A DNA stretch of 64,000 nt from Listeria booriae. Lineage in GTDB: Bacteria; Bacillota; Bacilli; Lactobacillales; Listeriaceae. The translations under genes and the position numbers were made by a program. Of this stretch, positions 35,070-43,661 are shown piece after piece; positions within the stretch are counted from its first letter, which is position 1; each line of letters begins with the position of its first letter. The notes beneath the pieces were generated by a model, which ran no database searches, was not told the DNA's origin, and saw nothing but the letters and a program-made list of their open reading frames with translations. Where the stretch lies: positions 294,815 to 358,814 of the forward strand of contig NZ_JNFA01000023.1 in the NCBI RefSeq assembly GCF_000766865.1, in the 5' to 3' direction.

Positions 35070-35885
35070 CTATTGTAAGGCGGCTTGCATCGACATTCCT
35101 GGTACCATCCGCACGCGAGGTAATGTGTACATGCCGTCTTCCTTATTCGCTTTGCCAGGTTGTGTCGTGAAGCCCATCGTATAGCCAGCCGCTTCTGCTG
35201 CGCGCTTTGTGTCTTCGTTGTAACGACCAACAGGATAACAGATAGTGTTCACCTTTTTGCCTGTCAATTGTTCCAATGTAGCTTTAGAATCTTTCAATTC
35301 CGCTAGTTGCTGACTGTACGTCAATGTGTTTAACTCCTGATGATGCACCGTATGACTCTGCATCTCAATGCCATTATTGCTCATTTCTTTCAAAGCCGCT
35401 TCGTCAAAATGGTTATTTTTCGCGATTTTGTCTGTAATAACAAAAATATTCGCTTTTAGTCCGTATTTCTTCAAAATCGGATAAGCATTCGTGTAATTGT
35501 CTTGATATCCGTCGTCAAACGTGATAACAATTGGCTTCTCCGGCATGTTCTTCCCTGTTAGAAGCAACGTATCCAACTCTGACAAAAATAGCGGATGATA
35601 GCCATTGTCCGCGAGCCATTTCATTTGCGCATCGAATTCTTGCGGCGGCGTAATGAGGTTATTCTTTACATTCTCATTGATAGAATGATACATCAAAACA
35701 GGGATTTGCAAAGTTTCCGGGTTCACATCTGTACCAGTCTGCATAACTGTCGGCTCTTTTTTCTGTGGTTCTTGCACCGGTTGGTTATGTGGTGCTGGTT
35801 CTTGTTGTGCTTGCTGTTCTTGACCACACGCACCAATAAATAGGCAGGCCACGACAACCGCAATGGTTCCTAAAAATCGTTTCAT
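35070..35885 (-). CDS. Polysaccharide deacetylase lipoprotein
   Basis: 271 residues. A signal peptide ends in the lipobox IGAC; a Gln/Pro-rich linker (residues 22-45) leads to a carbohydrate esterase 4 domain. VLMYHSI opens the fold, TFDDGYQDN carries the catalytic/metal aspartates and SHTVHH the metal histidines. Extracellular and membrane-anchored, so it probably deacetylates a cell-surface glycan; peptidoglycan or secondary polymer is not resolved. AAGGAG lies 7 nt before the ATG. Confidence 0.9.
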   Translation of the reverse strand: MKRFLGTIAVVVACLFIGACGQEQQAQQEPAPHNQPVQEPQKKEPTVMQTGTDVNPETLQIPVLMYHSINENVKNNLITPPQEFDAQMKWLADNGYHPLFLSELDTLLLTGKNMPEKPIVITFDDGYQDNYTNAYPILKKYGLKANIFVITDKIAKNNHFDEAALKEMSNNGIEMQSHTVHHQELNTLTYSQQLAELKDSKATLEQLTGKKVNTICYPVGRYNEDTKRAAEAAGYTMGFTTQPGKANKEDGMYTLPRVRMVPGMSMQAALQ

Positions 35886-35901
35886 CTAGTTGCTCCTTCT
35901 T

Positions 35902-36549
35902 TCATCTAAAAATAAATAAAATCCGATCATTAATAATTTGCTTCACAATCGCACGTGCCTCGTCAAACTTATGAAACTCGATAAATCTGCCACATGCAAT
36001 ATAATTGTCCAATGTCTTATCAAATAACTTCATCGCTGACTGAAAAACATCCGGTTCCCCAAATTCCAATAAATCATCGTAAAATTGATTCACGACTTGC
36101 AAATAATATTCATTCTTCGCATAACTGAGTATTTCATTGATAAACCAGCGTTGATACTCCATACATTCACGGTCTGTTGGGTTTTCAATACTTAAAAACT
36201 TCGCAACCATATCAAACAAATGCTGATTACTAAAATTCAACGACTTCGCTTCAATTTTGTCAATCGTCGCAATCATAAATAACTCCATTACATCCAGCAT
36301 TTCGATATAGCGCTCTTTTGTGATGGCACAATTTTTGACGATAACGCCTTTGTAGTCTTCGAATTCTAAATAACCGTCGACGGTCAGCATCGCAAAAGCC
36401 TTACGTACCGGTGTTCTACTCAATTCTAATTCCCTCGAAACATCCGCTTCAATCAGTCGTTGTCCAACCTGATACTCGCCACAACGGATTTTCTCCTTAA
36501 TCATGCGATGCGCCTTACTTTCTAACGTTTCTTGCCCTGTTTTGCTCAT
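35902..36549 (-). CDS. GntR/FadR-family transcriptional regulator
   Basis: 215 residues. The N-terminal winged helix (about 10-75) contains QRLIEADVSRELELSRTPVRKAFAMLTVDGYL, with the conserved SRTPVR recognition helix. The C-terminal part is an all-helical FCD-like ligand domain. It ends 16 bp upstream of the deacetylase gene, so the two could share a transcript and the deacetylase may be a target. Ligand unknown. AAAGGGG lies 7 nt before the ATG. Confidence 0.85.
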   Translation of the reverse strand: MSKTGQETLESKAHRMIKEKIRCGEYQVGQRLIEADVSRELELSRTPVRKAFAMLTVDGYLEFEDYKGVIVKNCAITKERYIEMLDVMELFMIATIDKIEAKSLNFSNQHLFDMVAKFLSIENPTDRECMEYQRWFINEILSYAKNEYYLQVVNQFYDDLLEFGEPDVFQSAMKLFDKTLDNYIACGRFIEFHKFDEARAIVKQIINDRILFIFR

Positions 36550-36591
36550 AGATAGACCCCTTTTAGTTCATTTTTCAAGAAACCTGTCAGC

Positions 36592-37341
36592 TTAGAAAAA
36601 AGCCTTCTCCCCAATAATTTCTCGCAAAATATCATTATTCTGAATCACTAATTCCATCTCTCGGTATGGCTGGTATTCTGTGTTTTTTTGCGCCACATAA
36701 CTTGCGCGAAGCTCTTTAATATCGCGTACTAAAGCCCTTTCGTTCCGCTTCTTAGCATCGACAACATGAGAAACAACATAGCTAATGCCTCGCAAAACAA
36801 CGGCGCTAACAACCACAAGAATAGCAAGCAACACGGCCAAGAAAATGCGGTGTCCTTCTGGATTTGCCTCTAAAATAAAAACAGCTCCAAGCGCTGCAAA
36901 AAGCAACACAACGAGTAAAATAGCCGTATTTTTTATCGTCACGATTTTTGTAAAAGAAGTAGTGTCTTCTTCAATCATTTGCTGCAAAACCGCCAGTTCT
37001 TCTGGTGATTGAAAACCGTTGCGCGCCAAATAATTCCGAAGCAAACATAATTTTAATAGTTGCAACTTCTGGAAATCACGAATTCGGTATCGTTTCCACA
37101 GGACTTTGCGAGCTTTGCGTACAATGAGCACGTAGTAAAACAAAATTAAAAGCACTGCATAAATCGCAATCCCCATCCACAAACCATTGATACCGTAGGC
37201 TAAACCAAAAGCAATGGGAAACGCCAAGCAAAGAACCATCGTCAAACAAAAGCCGACAATATGCTGCATCATGAAATAATATATTAAATTATAATTACTC
37301 AGCTTTGTCCGATAAAACCGAATTAATTTCTCCCCTGCCAT
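36592..37341 (-). CDS. Four-helix membrane protein of unknown function
   Basis: About 249 residues. Two helix pairs (about 27-75 and 140-190) flank a basic cytoplasmic loop rich in Arg and Lys (KARKVLWKRYRIRDFQKLQLLKL). The ends are charged. No family recognised. ATG 37341 is tentative: GAGGG is 12 nt upstream, and an ATG ten codons earlier has no site. Confidence 0.65.
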   Translation of the reverse strand: MAGEKLIRFYRTKLSNYNLIYYFMMQHIVGFCLTMVLCLAFPIAFGLAYGINGLWMGIAIYAVLLILFYYVLIVRKARKVLWKRYRIRDFQKLQLLKLCLLRNYLARNGFQSPEELAVLQQMIEEDTTSFTKIVTIKNTAILLVVLLFAALGAVFILEANPEGHRIFLAVLLAILVVVSAVVLRGISYVVSHVVDAKKRNERALVRDIKELRASYVAQKNTEYQPYREMELVIQNNDILREIIGEKAFF

Positions 37342-37431
37342 ATGCCCATCATTCCCTCTTATTTCTATCATTCAAGTTTATCACGTAAAGCCAAATATTA
37401 AAAGCGCTAGATGTAGATAATCTGTCCAAAT

Positions 37432-37466
37432 AAAAAAGACACCCACCTTTTTTGGTAGAGTGCCTT
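37432..37466 (-). terminator. Terminator after the PepSY lipoprotein gene
   Basis: Minus-strand arms GGCACTCTACC and GGTGGGTGTC with an A6 loop and a T6 run. Confidence 0.8.
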
Positions 37467-37474
37467 ATCTTCAA

Positions 37475-38101
37475 TTAGTCGTCTTGTTCTGTTGACAATA
37501 CTGCTAATGTTTTTGCATCTAATTTAATATCGAATGTTTGGTTACCATTGATGATTTTTACTTCGAAATATGTTTGGTTCATTTCACGCTCAATTGTCCA
37601 TTCGGAGACAGTTCCTGATTGCTGTTTTAGCGCGGCTGTCATTGCTTCTTGTGGCGTTTTGATGCCGTTTAGGTCTAGTTTTTCATTTGCTCGCTCTTTG
37701 CCGTTCGCATCTTCTGCATCTAATTTCTCGTTGTTATCTTGTAAAATTGCTTTCGTGTCCGCATCGAATTTCATTTCGTATTCGTTGTTATCGTCCACGC
37801 CGTCGATCGTGTAAACATATTTGCCAAGTTCTTGAGACAGCTCAACAGATGTCACGTCAGCTTCTGGATGCTTGTTCTTGAAAATTTCAATCGCGTCTGT
37901 GTAGCTCATGGAGAATTTCTTATTGTTTAAATCTACCGTATTGTTTGAATTACTATTGGAATTTGAGTTAGAATCCGTTGTTTGCTCTGTGTTGTTGTTG
38001 CTATTTGATGAATTGTTCGAATTTGCATCGTCATCCCCACACGCTGCGAGCGCCCCGACCATCACCGTCGTCATTGCTAGTACACTAATTTTTTTCCACA
38101 T
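37475..38101 (-). CDS. PepSY-domain lipoprotein
   Basis: 208 residues. The signal peptide ends in LAAC; an Asn/Ser-rich low-complexity spacer (about 25-58) separates the anchor from two PepSY-like repeats (about 63-125 and 135-205, for example SMSYTDAIEIFKNKHP and KTPQEAMTAALKQQSG). PepSY domains often inhibit proteases or bind ligands at the cell surface. AGGAGAG precedes the ATG. Monocistronic. Confidence 0.87.
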   Translation of the reverse strand: MWKKISVLAMTTVMVGALAACGDDDANSNNSSNSNNNTEQTTDSNSNSNSNSNNTVDLNNKKFSMSYTDAIEIFKNKHPEADVTSVELSQELGKYVYTIDGVDDNNEYEMKFDADTKAILQDNNEKLDAEDANGKERANEKLDLNGIKTPQEAMTAALKQQSGTVSEWTIEREMNQTYFEVKIINGNQTFDIKLDAKTLAVLSTEQDD

Positions 38102-38187
38102 AATTTCTCTCCTACTTTCTTTTGTTTATAGTAACAGTCTAACATTTAGCTACTATGCAATACATCATACCAGAGTCTTATTTATGC

Positions 38188-39180
38188 TCAGATTGAAAAA
38201 ATATGTGTCGCTAATTCCGATTTCGTTATTTGACCAAAGTAAAGAGATACGTCGAGCTGTGTTACAAATGCGGCTAAATCATTTTGCGTGTAAGGCATTC
38301 CTTGCAGCTGCTTCTCCACATCCTGAATATCTCCTGTTGCGAAAAAGTCGCCGAAAATGCGGGCGGACTGGATTCTACCGTGTTCGACTTGCAACTGCAT
38401 CTCCACTAAACCACCAGGGAATTTATGTTCTTTTTTAATATTGCATTTCGGTGATTTACCGTAGTTCCACTCCCAGTTTTGATAGCGTTGCTGCTGGATT
38501 TCGGTGATTTTTTGCCAATCGGATGGTGTGAATGGGTAGGTTGGAATGTCGGATGATTGGAAAATATGTTGTAGTAGAACTTGCTTGAACGCTTGAATGT
38601 CCATATCTTTGGCTAGATGTTCTCGGATATTGGTTACGCGGGAGCGGACGGATGGGACGCCTTTTGCTTTTAGTTTGAGCGGGTTGACGTGAAGCGCTTT
38701 GGCAACGTTATCTAGTTGGACGTCAAAAAGTAATGTACCGTGGCTATAAAGTCTGCCTTTTGTTGTGAACTGGGCGTTTCCTGAGATTTTTTTGCCTTCG
38801 ATTTCAATGTCGTTCCGGCCATTTAGTGTTGCATTTAGGCCAAGCGATTGCAGTGCCTCAATAACTGGTTTTGTGAAACGCGCGAAGTTATGGAAAGCAT
38901 CGCCATCGTCCTTCGTAATAATACTAAAACTAATATTGCCTTCATCATTGTACACCGCACCACCGCCAGAAAGCCTGCGCAAGACAGGAATTTGATGTTC
39001 CTCCACATAAGCCGTATTAATTTCCGCGAGCGTATTTTGATTTTTCCCCACAATAACAGTTGGGTGCATACGGTAAAACATGAGGCACGTTTCATTTTCG
39101 TCCAGATGCCGCAACGCAAATTCCTCTATCGCGAAATTTCTCGTCTGGTCTAAGCAATCCCCATTATCAATATAAATCAT
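38188..39180 (-). CDS. lplA2: LplA2, lipoate-protein ligase
   Basis: 330 residues. LRRLSGGGAVYNDEGNISFS holds the lipoate/ATP-binding RRxSGGG motif; GNAQFTTKGRLYSHGTLLF follows with the catalytic lysine region. The C-terminal accessory domain (WNYGKSPKCNI) is present, as in LplA1/LplA2. It attaches free lipoate to E2 and GcvH proteins via lipoyl-AMP. Listeria is a lipoate auxotroph with two ligases; map position beside the phosphoesterase and hflX fits lplA2. ATG 39180 has GGGAG 9 nt upstream. Confidence 0.9.
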   Translation of the reverse strand: MIYIDNGDCLDQTRNFAIEEFALRHLDENETCLMFYRMHPTVIVGKNQNTLAEINTAYVEEHQIPVLRRLSGGGAVYNDEGNISFSIITKDDGDAFHNFARFTKPVIEALQSLGLNATLNGRNDIEIEGKKISGNAQFTTKGRLYSHGTLLFDVQLDNVAKALHVNPLKLKAKGVPSVRSRVTNIREHLAKDMDIQAFKQVLLQHIFQSSDIPTYPFTPSDWQKITEIQQQRYQNWEWNYGKSPKCNIKKEHKFPGGLVEMQLQVEHGRIQSARIFGDFFATGDIQDVEKQLQGMPYTQNDLAAFVTQLDVSLYFGQITKSELATHIFSI

Positions 39181-39200
39181 TCCTATTCTCTCCCTAGAAA

Positions 39201-39237
39201 AAAGGACTTGAAACATAAGTTGCGCTTCAAGTCCTTT
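39201..39237 (-). terminator. Terminator between the phosphoesterase gene and lplA2
   Basis: Arms AAAGGACTTGAA and TTCAAGTCCTTT with T6 on the minus strand. Confidence 0.82.
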
Positions 39238-39241
39238 GTTA

Positions 39242-40111
39242 TTATTTACTGTGTAGTGTGATGAGTGGCATTTCAGGTTCATTGAAAACGCGCGGTATTA
39301 TTGTCGCATTCCCGATGCCGCGGCTTACTATCATTTGCTTGCCATCTTCTTCATGAATACCGGCAGTCAACTTCGGCATGAAACCTTGGTGCGGCGCATA
39401 AAGACCTTCTGTATACGGCAACCGCACTTGACCACCATGAGCATGTCCACAAAAAACAAGATCAATCGGTGCTTGTTGATAAATCGGCCATTTCTCCGGT
39501 CGATGCGATAACAAAATCGTAAACTGCGAATCAGGGATTCCAGCTGTTGCTTCTTTTATTTTGTGTTGGACAATGACTTCTTCTAACATAATTTCTTCAT
39601 CGCGGCTCAAATCGTTCGGTTTATCAATCGCGATACTCGGGTCATCAATACCTGCAATCGCAATGGATTTCCCATCACGCGTTATATACGCATGATCGTT
39701 TTGCAAGTAGGTAACGCCCATTTTGGCAAGTTCAGGAAGTAAATCTTGTAAGTTCGCACTTCTCGCTTCGTGGTTGCCGGTCACATAATAAATCGGGCAG
39801 ACTTTGATTAATTTGCGCATCAGTGTTACCGCAATATTAATGCCTTCATCGCCATCTAGCAAATCGCCCGTCACGACAATCGCGTCCGGCTGAATCGCCC
39901 AGATTTTCTTAATTAAGCGGTGATTGTAGCGACCAAATACACTACCATGAATATCTGATAGTTGCAAAATTCGCAAGCCGTCAAGCTCTGGCGCGATTTT
40001 GGAAGACGTAATGTTATATTCTGTCGTTCTTAATTGTTTCGTTGACCAGTACGCATAGCCCGTAAAAAGGAGCGCAGCGGCACCAGTTGCTTTTAAAAAA
40101 GGTTTTTTCAT
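39242..40111 (-). CDS. YkuE/YaeI-type metallophosphoesterase
   Basis: 289 residues. An N-terminal hydrophobic stretch (about 8-22) may anchor or export it. Calcineurin-type metal motifs are LSDIHG, VTGDLLDGD, VTGNHE and CGHAHGGQ. Related proteins (B. subtilis YkuE) are Tat-exported, wall-associated phosphoesterases acting on UDP-diacylglucosamine-like or phospholipid substrates; no twin arginine is seen here. Substrate not known. Confidence 0.88.
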   Translation of the reverse strand: MKKPFLKATGAAALLFTGYAYWSTKQLRTTEYNITSSKIAPELDGLRILQLSDIHGSVFGRYNHRLIKKIWAIQPDAIVVTGDLLDGDEGINIAVTLMRKLIKVCPIYYVTGNHEARSANLQDLLPELAKMGVTYLQNDHAYITRDGKSIAIAGIDDPSIAIDKPNDLSRDEEIMLEEVIVQHKIKEATAGIPDSQFTILLSHRPEKWPIYQQAPIDLVFCGHAHGGQVRLPYTEGLYAPHQGFMPKLTAGIHEEDGKQMIVSRGIGNATIIPRVFNEPEMPLITLHSK

Positions 40112-40159
40112 AGCTTTTTGATTCCTTCACAATAGTTTCCCTCATTATAACAGAGAAAT

Positions 40160-41437
40160 TCAAGATTCGTCTTCTATTTGCGTCTCTTTTTCAATGAAAG
40201 CGTTAAATTTCATACGATCTGCTTGTTTCGCGTTCACTTTTATACGCGTTCCCTCTTCTTCATACGCTGTTTCCAAAACTTCGGCATGCTCGTTCAAATA
40301 TGATATAACATCGCCGCGTTCAAATGGGACATGCAATGTGACAACTTCATAGTCGCCAAACACGTGCTCTGTAATCATTTGTACTAAAATATCTAAGCCT
40401 TCTTGTTCCTTAGCCGACATATAAAGCGTATCGCCTTCACGACGAGGATACATCGTGTTTAGCGCCATATCAGCCTTGTTAAATGCATAAATAACCGGAA
40501 TATCGACAACATCCATTTCTGCTAGCGTTTCTTCGGTCGTTTGCATCATCGCTTGAAAATGCTCATGTGATACGTCAACTACGTGAATTAACACATCGGC
40601 CATCGCAGCTTCTTCCAATGTCGAACGGAAAGCTTTTACCAAATGATGCGGCAATTTACTAACAAAACCAACCGTATCCGTTAGCAAAAATTGCTTCTTA
40701 TCTGGCAAAATAATTTCGCGAACACTCGTCTCAAGCGTCGCAAAAAGCATATCTTTCTCAAAAACTTGCTTATGCGTCGATGTGCTGTGTGCCGAAACCA
40801 TCGCGTTCATAATCGTAGACTTCCCAGCATTCGTATAGCCGACTAGGGATACGATTGGGATTTCATTTTTCTGGCGCTGGCGTCGTTGCACTTGTCGTTC
40901 AGCAACAAGGCCATCTAATTCTTTATTTAGCTGGCTAATTTGTTGCTTGATGCGGCGGCGATCCATTTCAAGTTTCGTTTCTCCAGCCCCACGGTTTTTT
41001 AGCCCGCCTTTTCCGCTTTGTTGGTCCATTCCTTCACCTTGACCTACCACTCGCGGCAACTCATATTTCAAACGCGCGACTTGAACTTGCAGCTGCGCCT
41101 CTCTTGTTTTTGCCCGATCCGCGAAAATATCTAAAATCAAACGCGTCCGGTCCATCACTTCGATTTCTAACAATTCTTCTAAATTACGAATTTGCGAAGG
41201 AGAAAGTTCATCGTTGAAAATAACTAAATCAACATCTTCATAGTCCGCTAGTCCTTTGATTTCGTCTACTTTTCCTTTACCTACGTATGTTGCTTTGTTT
41301 GTGCGATCGATTTTTTGCGTAATGACGCCGACTGGTTCAATCAAATTCGCTTCCGCTAAATTCGCCAGTTCTTCCATCGAATAGTCAAAATTGGCTTGAT
41401 TCATCGTTATTCCTACTAATATCGCTGTTCTTGTCAT
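40160..41437 (-). CDS. hflX: HflX-family ribosome-splitting GTPase, probably HflXr
   Basis: 425 residues. The N-terminal HflX domain is 1-190 with the glycine-rich linker GQGEGMDQQSGKGGLKNRGAGE. The G domain has G1 GYTNAGKST (200-208), G3 DTVGF (254-258) and G4 NKAD (320-323). HflX splits stalled 70S ribosomes. L. monocytogenes has two copies, and the one at this locus (Lmo0762, HflXr) was reported to give macrolide/lincosamide resistance under attenuation control. The 360-nt leader with an arrest-motif upstream ORF supports that identity. GGAGG lies 8 nt before the ATG. Confidence 0.9.
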   Translation of the reverse strand: MTRTAILVGITMNQANFDYSMEELANLAEANLIEPVGVITQKIDRTNKATYVGKGKVDEIKGLADYEDVDLVIFNDELSPSQIRNLEELLEIEVMDRTRLILDIFADRAKTREAQLQVQVARLKYELPRVVGQGEGMDQQSGKGGLKNRGAGETKLEMDRRRIKQQISQLNKELDGLVAERQVQRRQRQKNEIPIVSLVGYTNAGKSTIMNAMVSAHSTSTHKQVFEKDMLFATLETSVREIILPDKKQFLLTDTVGFVSKLPHHLVKAFRSTLEEAAMADVLIHVVDVSHEHFQAMMQTTEETLAEMDVVDIPVIYAFNKADMALNTMYPRREGDTLYMSAKEQEGLDILVQMITEHVFGDYEVVTLHVPFERGDVISYLNEHAEVLETAYEEEGTRIKVNAKQADRMKFNAFIEKETQIEDES

Positions 41438-41540
41438 TGTTCATTCCTCCAGTGTTTTATTCTTTTACACGTGCGAGGGACTTTTGTGACCTTCCAATTG
41501 AAAGCGCCAACTATTAAGTTATGACCATATTTAAGCATAA

Positions 41541-41568
41541 CAAAAAGAAGCAAAAATTCATCTGCTCC
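41541..41568 (-). terminator. Candidate attenuator hairpin in the hflX leader
   Basis: Six-base stem GGAGCA/TGCTTC (one G-T pair) with a 10-base loop and TTTTTG after it, about 105 nt before hflX. Moderate stability, so only a candidate. Confidence 0.45.
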
Positions 41569-41724
41569 CCCTGTTAAATACCGTTGCGGCTTAAAAATTT
41601 CAAAGCACGCAACCTATTTATTTTAGTATCACAACTAAAAATGGGTTCCTTCCTGTAAAGGCAGACCAATCCCGTTCGAGTGTAGAACATATTCTATCAA
41701 ATGTATTCTAAACTCAATCTCGCA

Positions 41725-41775
41725 CTATTTAATTACTGTTTGCGAATTTGGAATTCTAAGTCTAACACTCCACAT
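41725..41775 (-). CDS. Upstream ORF (leader peptide) of hflX
   Basis: Reads MWSVRLRIPNSQTVIK then TAG, 16 residues, with GGAGG 8 nt before the ATG and about 26 nt from the predicted transcription start. R5-L6-R7 is the basic-X-basic macrolide-arrest motif; the stretch RLR followed by hydrophobic-Pro resembles the ErmD leader (MRLRFP). A ribosome stalled there would mask GAGTGTTAGA and change leader folding. Translation and arrest are predicted, not shown. Confidence 0.7.
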   Translation of the reverse strand: MWSVRLRIPNSQTVIK

Positions 41776-41807
41776 TTGGCAACCCTCCGTTCACTTTAAT
41801 TAGTCAC

Positions 41808-41836
41808 ATTGTAACATGTTGGAAAACGGTTGGCAA
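41808..41836 (-). promoter_or_regulatory. Promoter of the hflX leader
   Basis: TTGCCA (41831-41836) and TACAAT (41808-41813) are spaced 17 bp, with a TG extension before the -10. The -35 box begins 3 bp past the stop of the upstream GNAT gene. Confidence 0.75.
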
Positions 41837-41839
41837 GTG

Positions 41840-42349
41840 CTAAATGAGTTTGGAAAGCCAATATGTATCGTAATATTCATTTCCTATCATGAAAGAATCA
41901 CGATGTGTGCCTTCAATTTCATAGCCAAGTTTTTGATATAAACGTAGGGCTTTTTGATTTTCACATAAAACACCGAGTTCGATACGACGAACGATGCCAC
42001 GACCCCTAGCCCACGTTTCCATGTGCTCGAATAAACGCGTTGCAACGCCTTGCCCCCAATAATCTTTCAGCACCCCAACCGCAATGTAAATACTGTGCTG
42101 CATACGATTTGGCGGATTCCCATCAGCAATCAAAAAGCCAACCAAGCTCTCCGTTTCCATATCCTCAGCCACTAAAATAATCGAATACGGCAAGTCCGCG
42201 AAGTATTCCAATCGCTTCTTCGCATCTTTCGTTGAAATCTCTCGCTCCCCAGCGCCGTACAACATATAATCCGTCTCACCATCAATCTGTAATTGCATTT
42301 TGGCAAACCGCTTCGCATCATACTCACAAGCTTCCCGAATCTGAATCAC
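41840..42349 (-). CDS. GNAT-family N-acetyltransferase
   Basis: 169 residues, one GNAT domain. IYIAVGVLKDYWGQGVATRLFEHM holds the acetyl-CoA loop (Q/RxxGxG/A as YWGQGVATR), and ENQKALRLYQKLGYEIEG is the motif B helix. It resembles ribosomal-protein or small-molecule acetyltransferases of the RimI-like group; substrate unknown. GTG 42349 is chosen because GGAGG lies 8 nt upstream. Confidence 0.87.
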   Translation of the reverse strand: MIQIREACEYDAKRFAKMQLQIDGETDYMLYGAGEREISTKDAKKRLEYFADLPYSIILVAEDMETESLVGFLIADGNPPNRMQHSIYIAVGVLKDYWGQGVATRLFEHMETWARGRGIVRRIELGVLCENQKALRLYQKLGYEIEGTHRDSFMIGNEYYDTYWLSKLI

Positions 42350-42393
42350 TGGCGCCACCTCCTCCAAAAATTATTCTTTGTTTAGTATAACAG

Positions 42394-42428
42394 AAAAAAG
42401 ACGATCAATAAAAAATCAACCGTCTTTC
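42394..42428 (-). terminator. Terminator of the Mhq-type operon
   Basis: Minus-strand arms AAAGACG and CGTCTTT with an inner TTGAT/ATCAA stem and T6. Confidence 0.75.
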
Positions 42429-42433
42429 AAAAA

Positions 42434-43051
42434 TTAATTGGGGCGTGTTACTGTAAAAACATCGCCAAGTTTCGCATAATCATTCCCGGCTAAACGCGCT
42501 ACAGGAGCCATTTTTGCGGCATCAATATAATGTTTTTCCTCATCAAAAACCGTGTTATCAAATACATAATAACTGACTTTCGCCAAAATTAAATCCGTCA
42601 CGACTTCCCCAGCCTCGTTTGGAATCGGAATGTGCTGAAAAAGCTTGGCTTCCATCCGAATTTTCGCCTCTTGTATCGCAGGCGTTTTCACACTTACGCT
42701 CGGCGTTATCGTTAACTTAGTCCGCAATAATTCATTATCATTTGGCGCAAGTCTAGCAGCCGTCGCGTTCATGTCTTCCGTCAACGCCTCATCAACAAGG
42801 TGAATCACCAACTCGCCCGTTGCAAGCACATTGCGCGCCGTGTCCTTCATCATGCCACCATCTCGCTGAATCGCTAGCGACACAATCGGCGGATTACTCG
42901 ACACCACATTGAAAAAACTAAACGGCGCCGCATTCAAAATACCGTCTTCCGAAACCGTCGTCACAAAAGCAATCGGCCTCGGAATAATCGCCCCACTCAA
43001 AAATTTATAATGATCCTTCGCGTCTAACGTCGCTGCATCAAAAGCTATCAT
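42434..43051 (-). CDS. Flavin reductase-like FMN-binding protein
   Basis: 205 residues, split-barrel flavin reductase/DIM6-NTAB domain. KFLSGAIIPRPIAFVTTVS and NAAPFSFFNVVSSNPP are FMN-binding signatures. The likely role is NAD(P)H:flavin or flavin-dependent reduction of a substrate. ATG 43051 overlaps the esterase stop (ATGA), making it the fourth gene of the operon with two ring-cleavage dioxygenases and an MhqD-type esterase. Confidence 0.88.
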   Translation of the reverse strand: MIAFDAATLDAKDHYKFLSGAIIPRPIAFVTTVSEDGILNAAPFSFFNVVSSNPPIVSLAIQRDGGMMKDTARNVLATGELVIHLVDEALTEDMNATAARLAPNDNELLRTKLTITPSVSVKTPAIQEAKIRMEAKLFQHIPIPNEAGEVVTDLILAKVSYYVFDNTVFDEEKHYIDAAKMAPVARLAGNDYAKLGDVFTVTRPN

Positions 43052-43656
43052 AACAGCGTCCCGTACCAATCTCTAGCCGCCTCAACTTCTGGCAGCGTCA
43101 ACTGATGCCCCTGCTGCGTCCAAACATCCGTCACAACAGCATCTCGGTCCACCAACAAATCAATCAATTGTTGCGAACCTTCCGCACTAATCAGCGGATC
43201 ATTCACACCCGCCGTCAAAAAGACCGTCGCATCAGCAAGCGAAAAGTCCGGCATCGCAGCACCAGAAGGCATCGCGTGAAACAAAATCGCCTTCCTAAAA
43301 CCATCTTCCCTTGTCAAAATCGCGTTCGCCGCAATGTTCGCACCATTCGAATACCCGACCGCAATCGCGTTCTCTAGCCTAAAATCATATTCCGTCGCCA
43401 ATTTTGCCGTCTGCACCATGAGCTGTTCCGTTTTCTCCGCTAAGCTTTCCAAGTCAAACGACCCGTCCGCATACCGCGCAAAAAACCGATTCGCGCCCTG
43501 CTCCGGCACATCCCCACGAAAAGCCAGCACCGCAGCATCCGGCGCAATCAATTCCGCAATCTGAAGTAGCGAACGCTCATCGCCTCCCGTCCCGTGAAGC
43601 AGAACAAGTGGCGGTAACGCAGGATTTTTGCCTGGAATAAAAATGTGTTCCATCAT
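43048..43656 (-). CDS. mhqD: MhqD-type carboxylesterase/phospholipase
   Basis: 202 residues, alpha/beta hydrolase of the carboxylesterase/YodD-MhqD type. LLHGTGGDE is the oxyanion loop, VGYSNGANIA carries the nucleophile serine, GVNDPLI the aspartate and QQGHQLT the histidine. In B. subtilis mhqD is induced with mhqO by methylhydroquinone. It starts 5 bp after the dioxygenase gene. AAGGGG precedes the first of two adjacent ATGs. Confidence 0.87.
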   Translation of the reverse strand: MMEHIFIPGKNPALPPLVLLHGTGGDERSLLQIAELIAPDAAVLAFRGDVPEQGANRFFARYADGSFDLESLAEKTEQLMVQTAKLATEYDFRLENAIAVGYSNGANIAANAILTREDGFRKAILFHAMPSGAAMPDFSLADATVFLTAGVNDPLISAEGSQQLIDLLVDRDAVVTDVWTQQGHQLTLPEVEAARDWYGTLL

Positions 43657-43661
43657 ATTTA

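Larger units (their letters stand above)
41438..41803 (-). promoter_or_regulatory. Long structured leader of hflX, candidate antibiotic-responsive attenuator
   Basis: About 365 nt lie between the predicted start (near 41801) and hflX. In order on the minus strand: the 16-codon upstream ORF; a hairpin with arms GAGTTTAGAATACAT (41701-41715) and ATGTTCTACACTC (41678-41690); GGGATT/AACCC plus CCTT/AAGG pairing followed by T5 (about 41636-41675); GTTGC-GCTT / AAGC-GCAAC (about 41580-41612); and a possible terminator GGAGCA/TGCTTC with T5 (41541-41568). The segment GAGTGTTAGA inside the upstream ORF (41761-41770) can also pair with TCTACACTC, so ribosome position could decide the fold. Confidence 0.7.
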
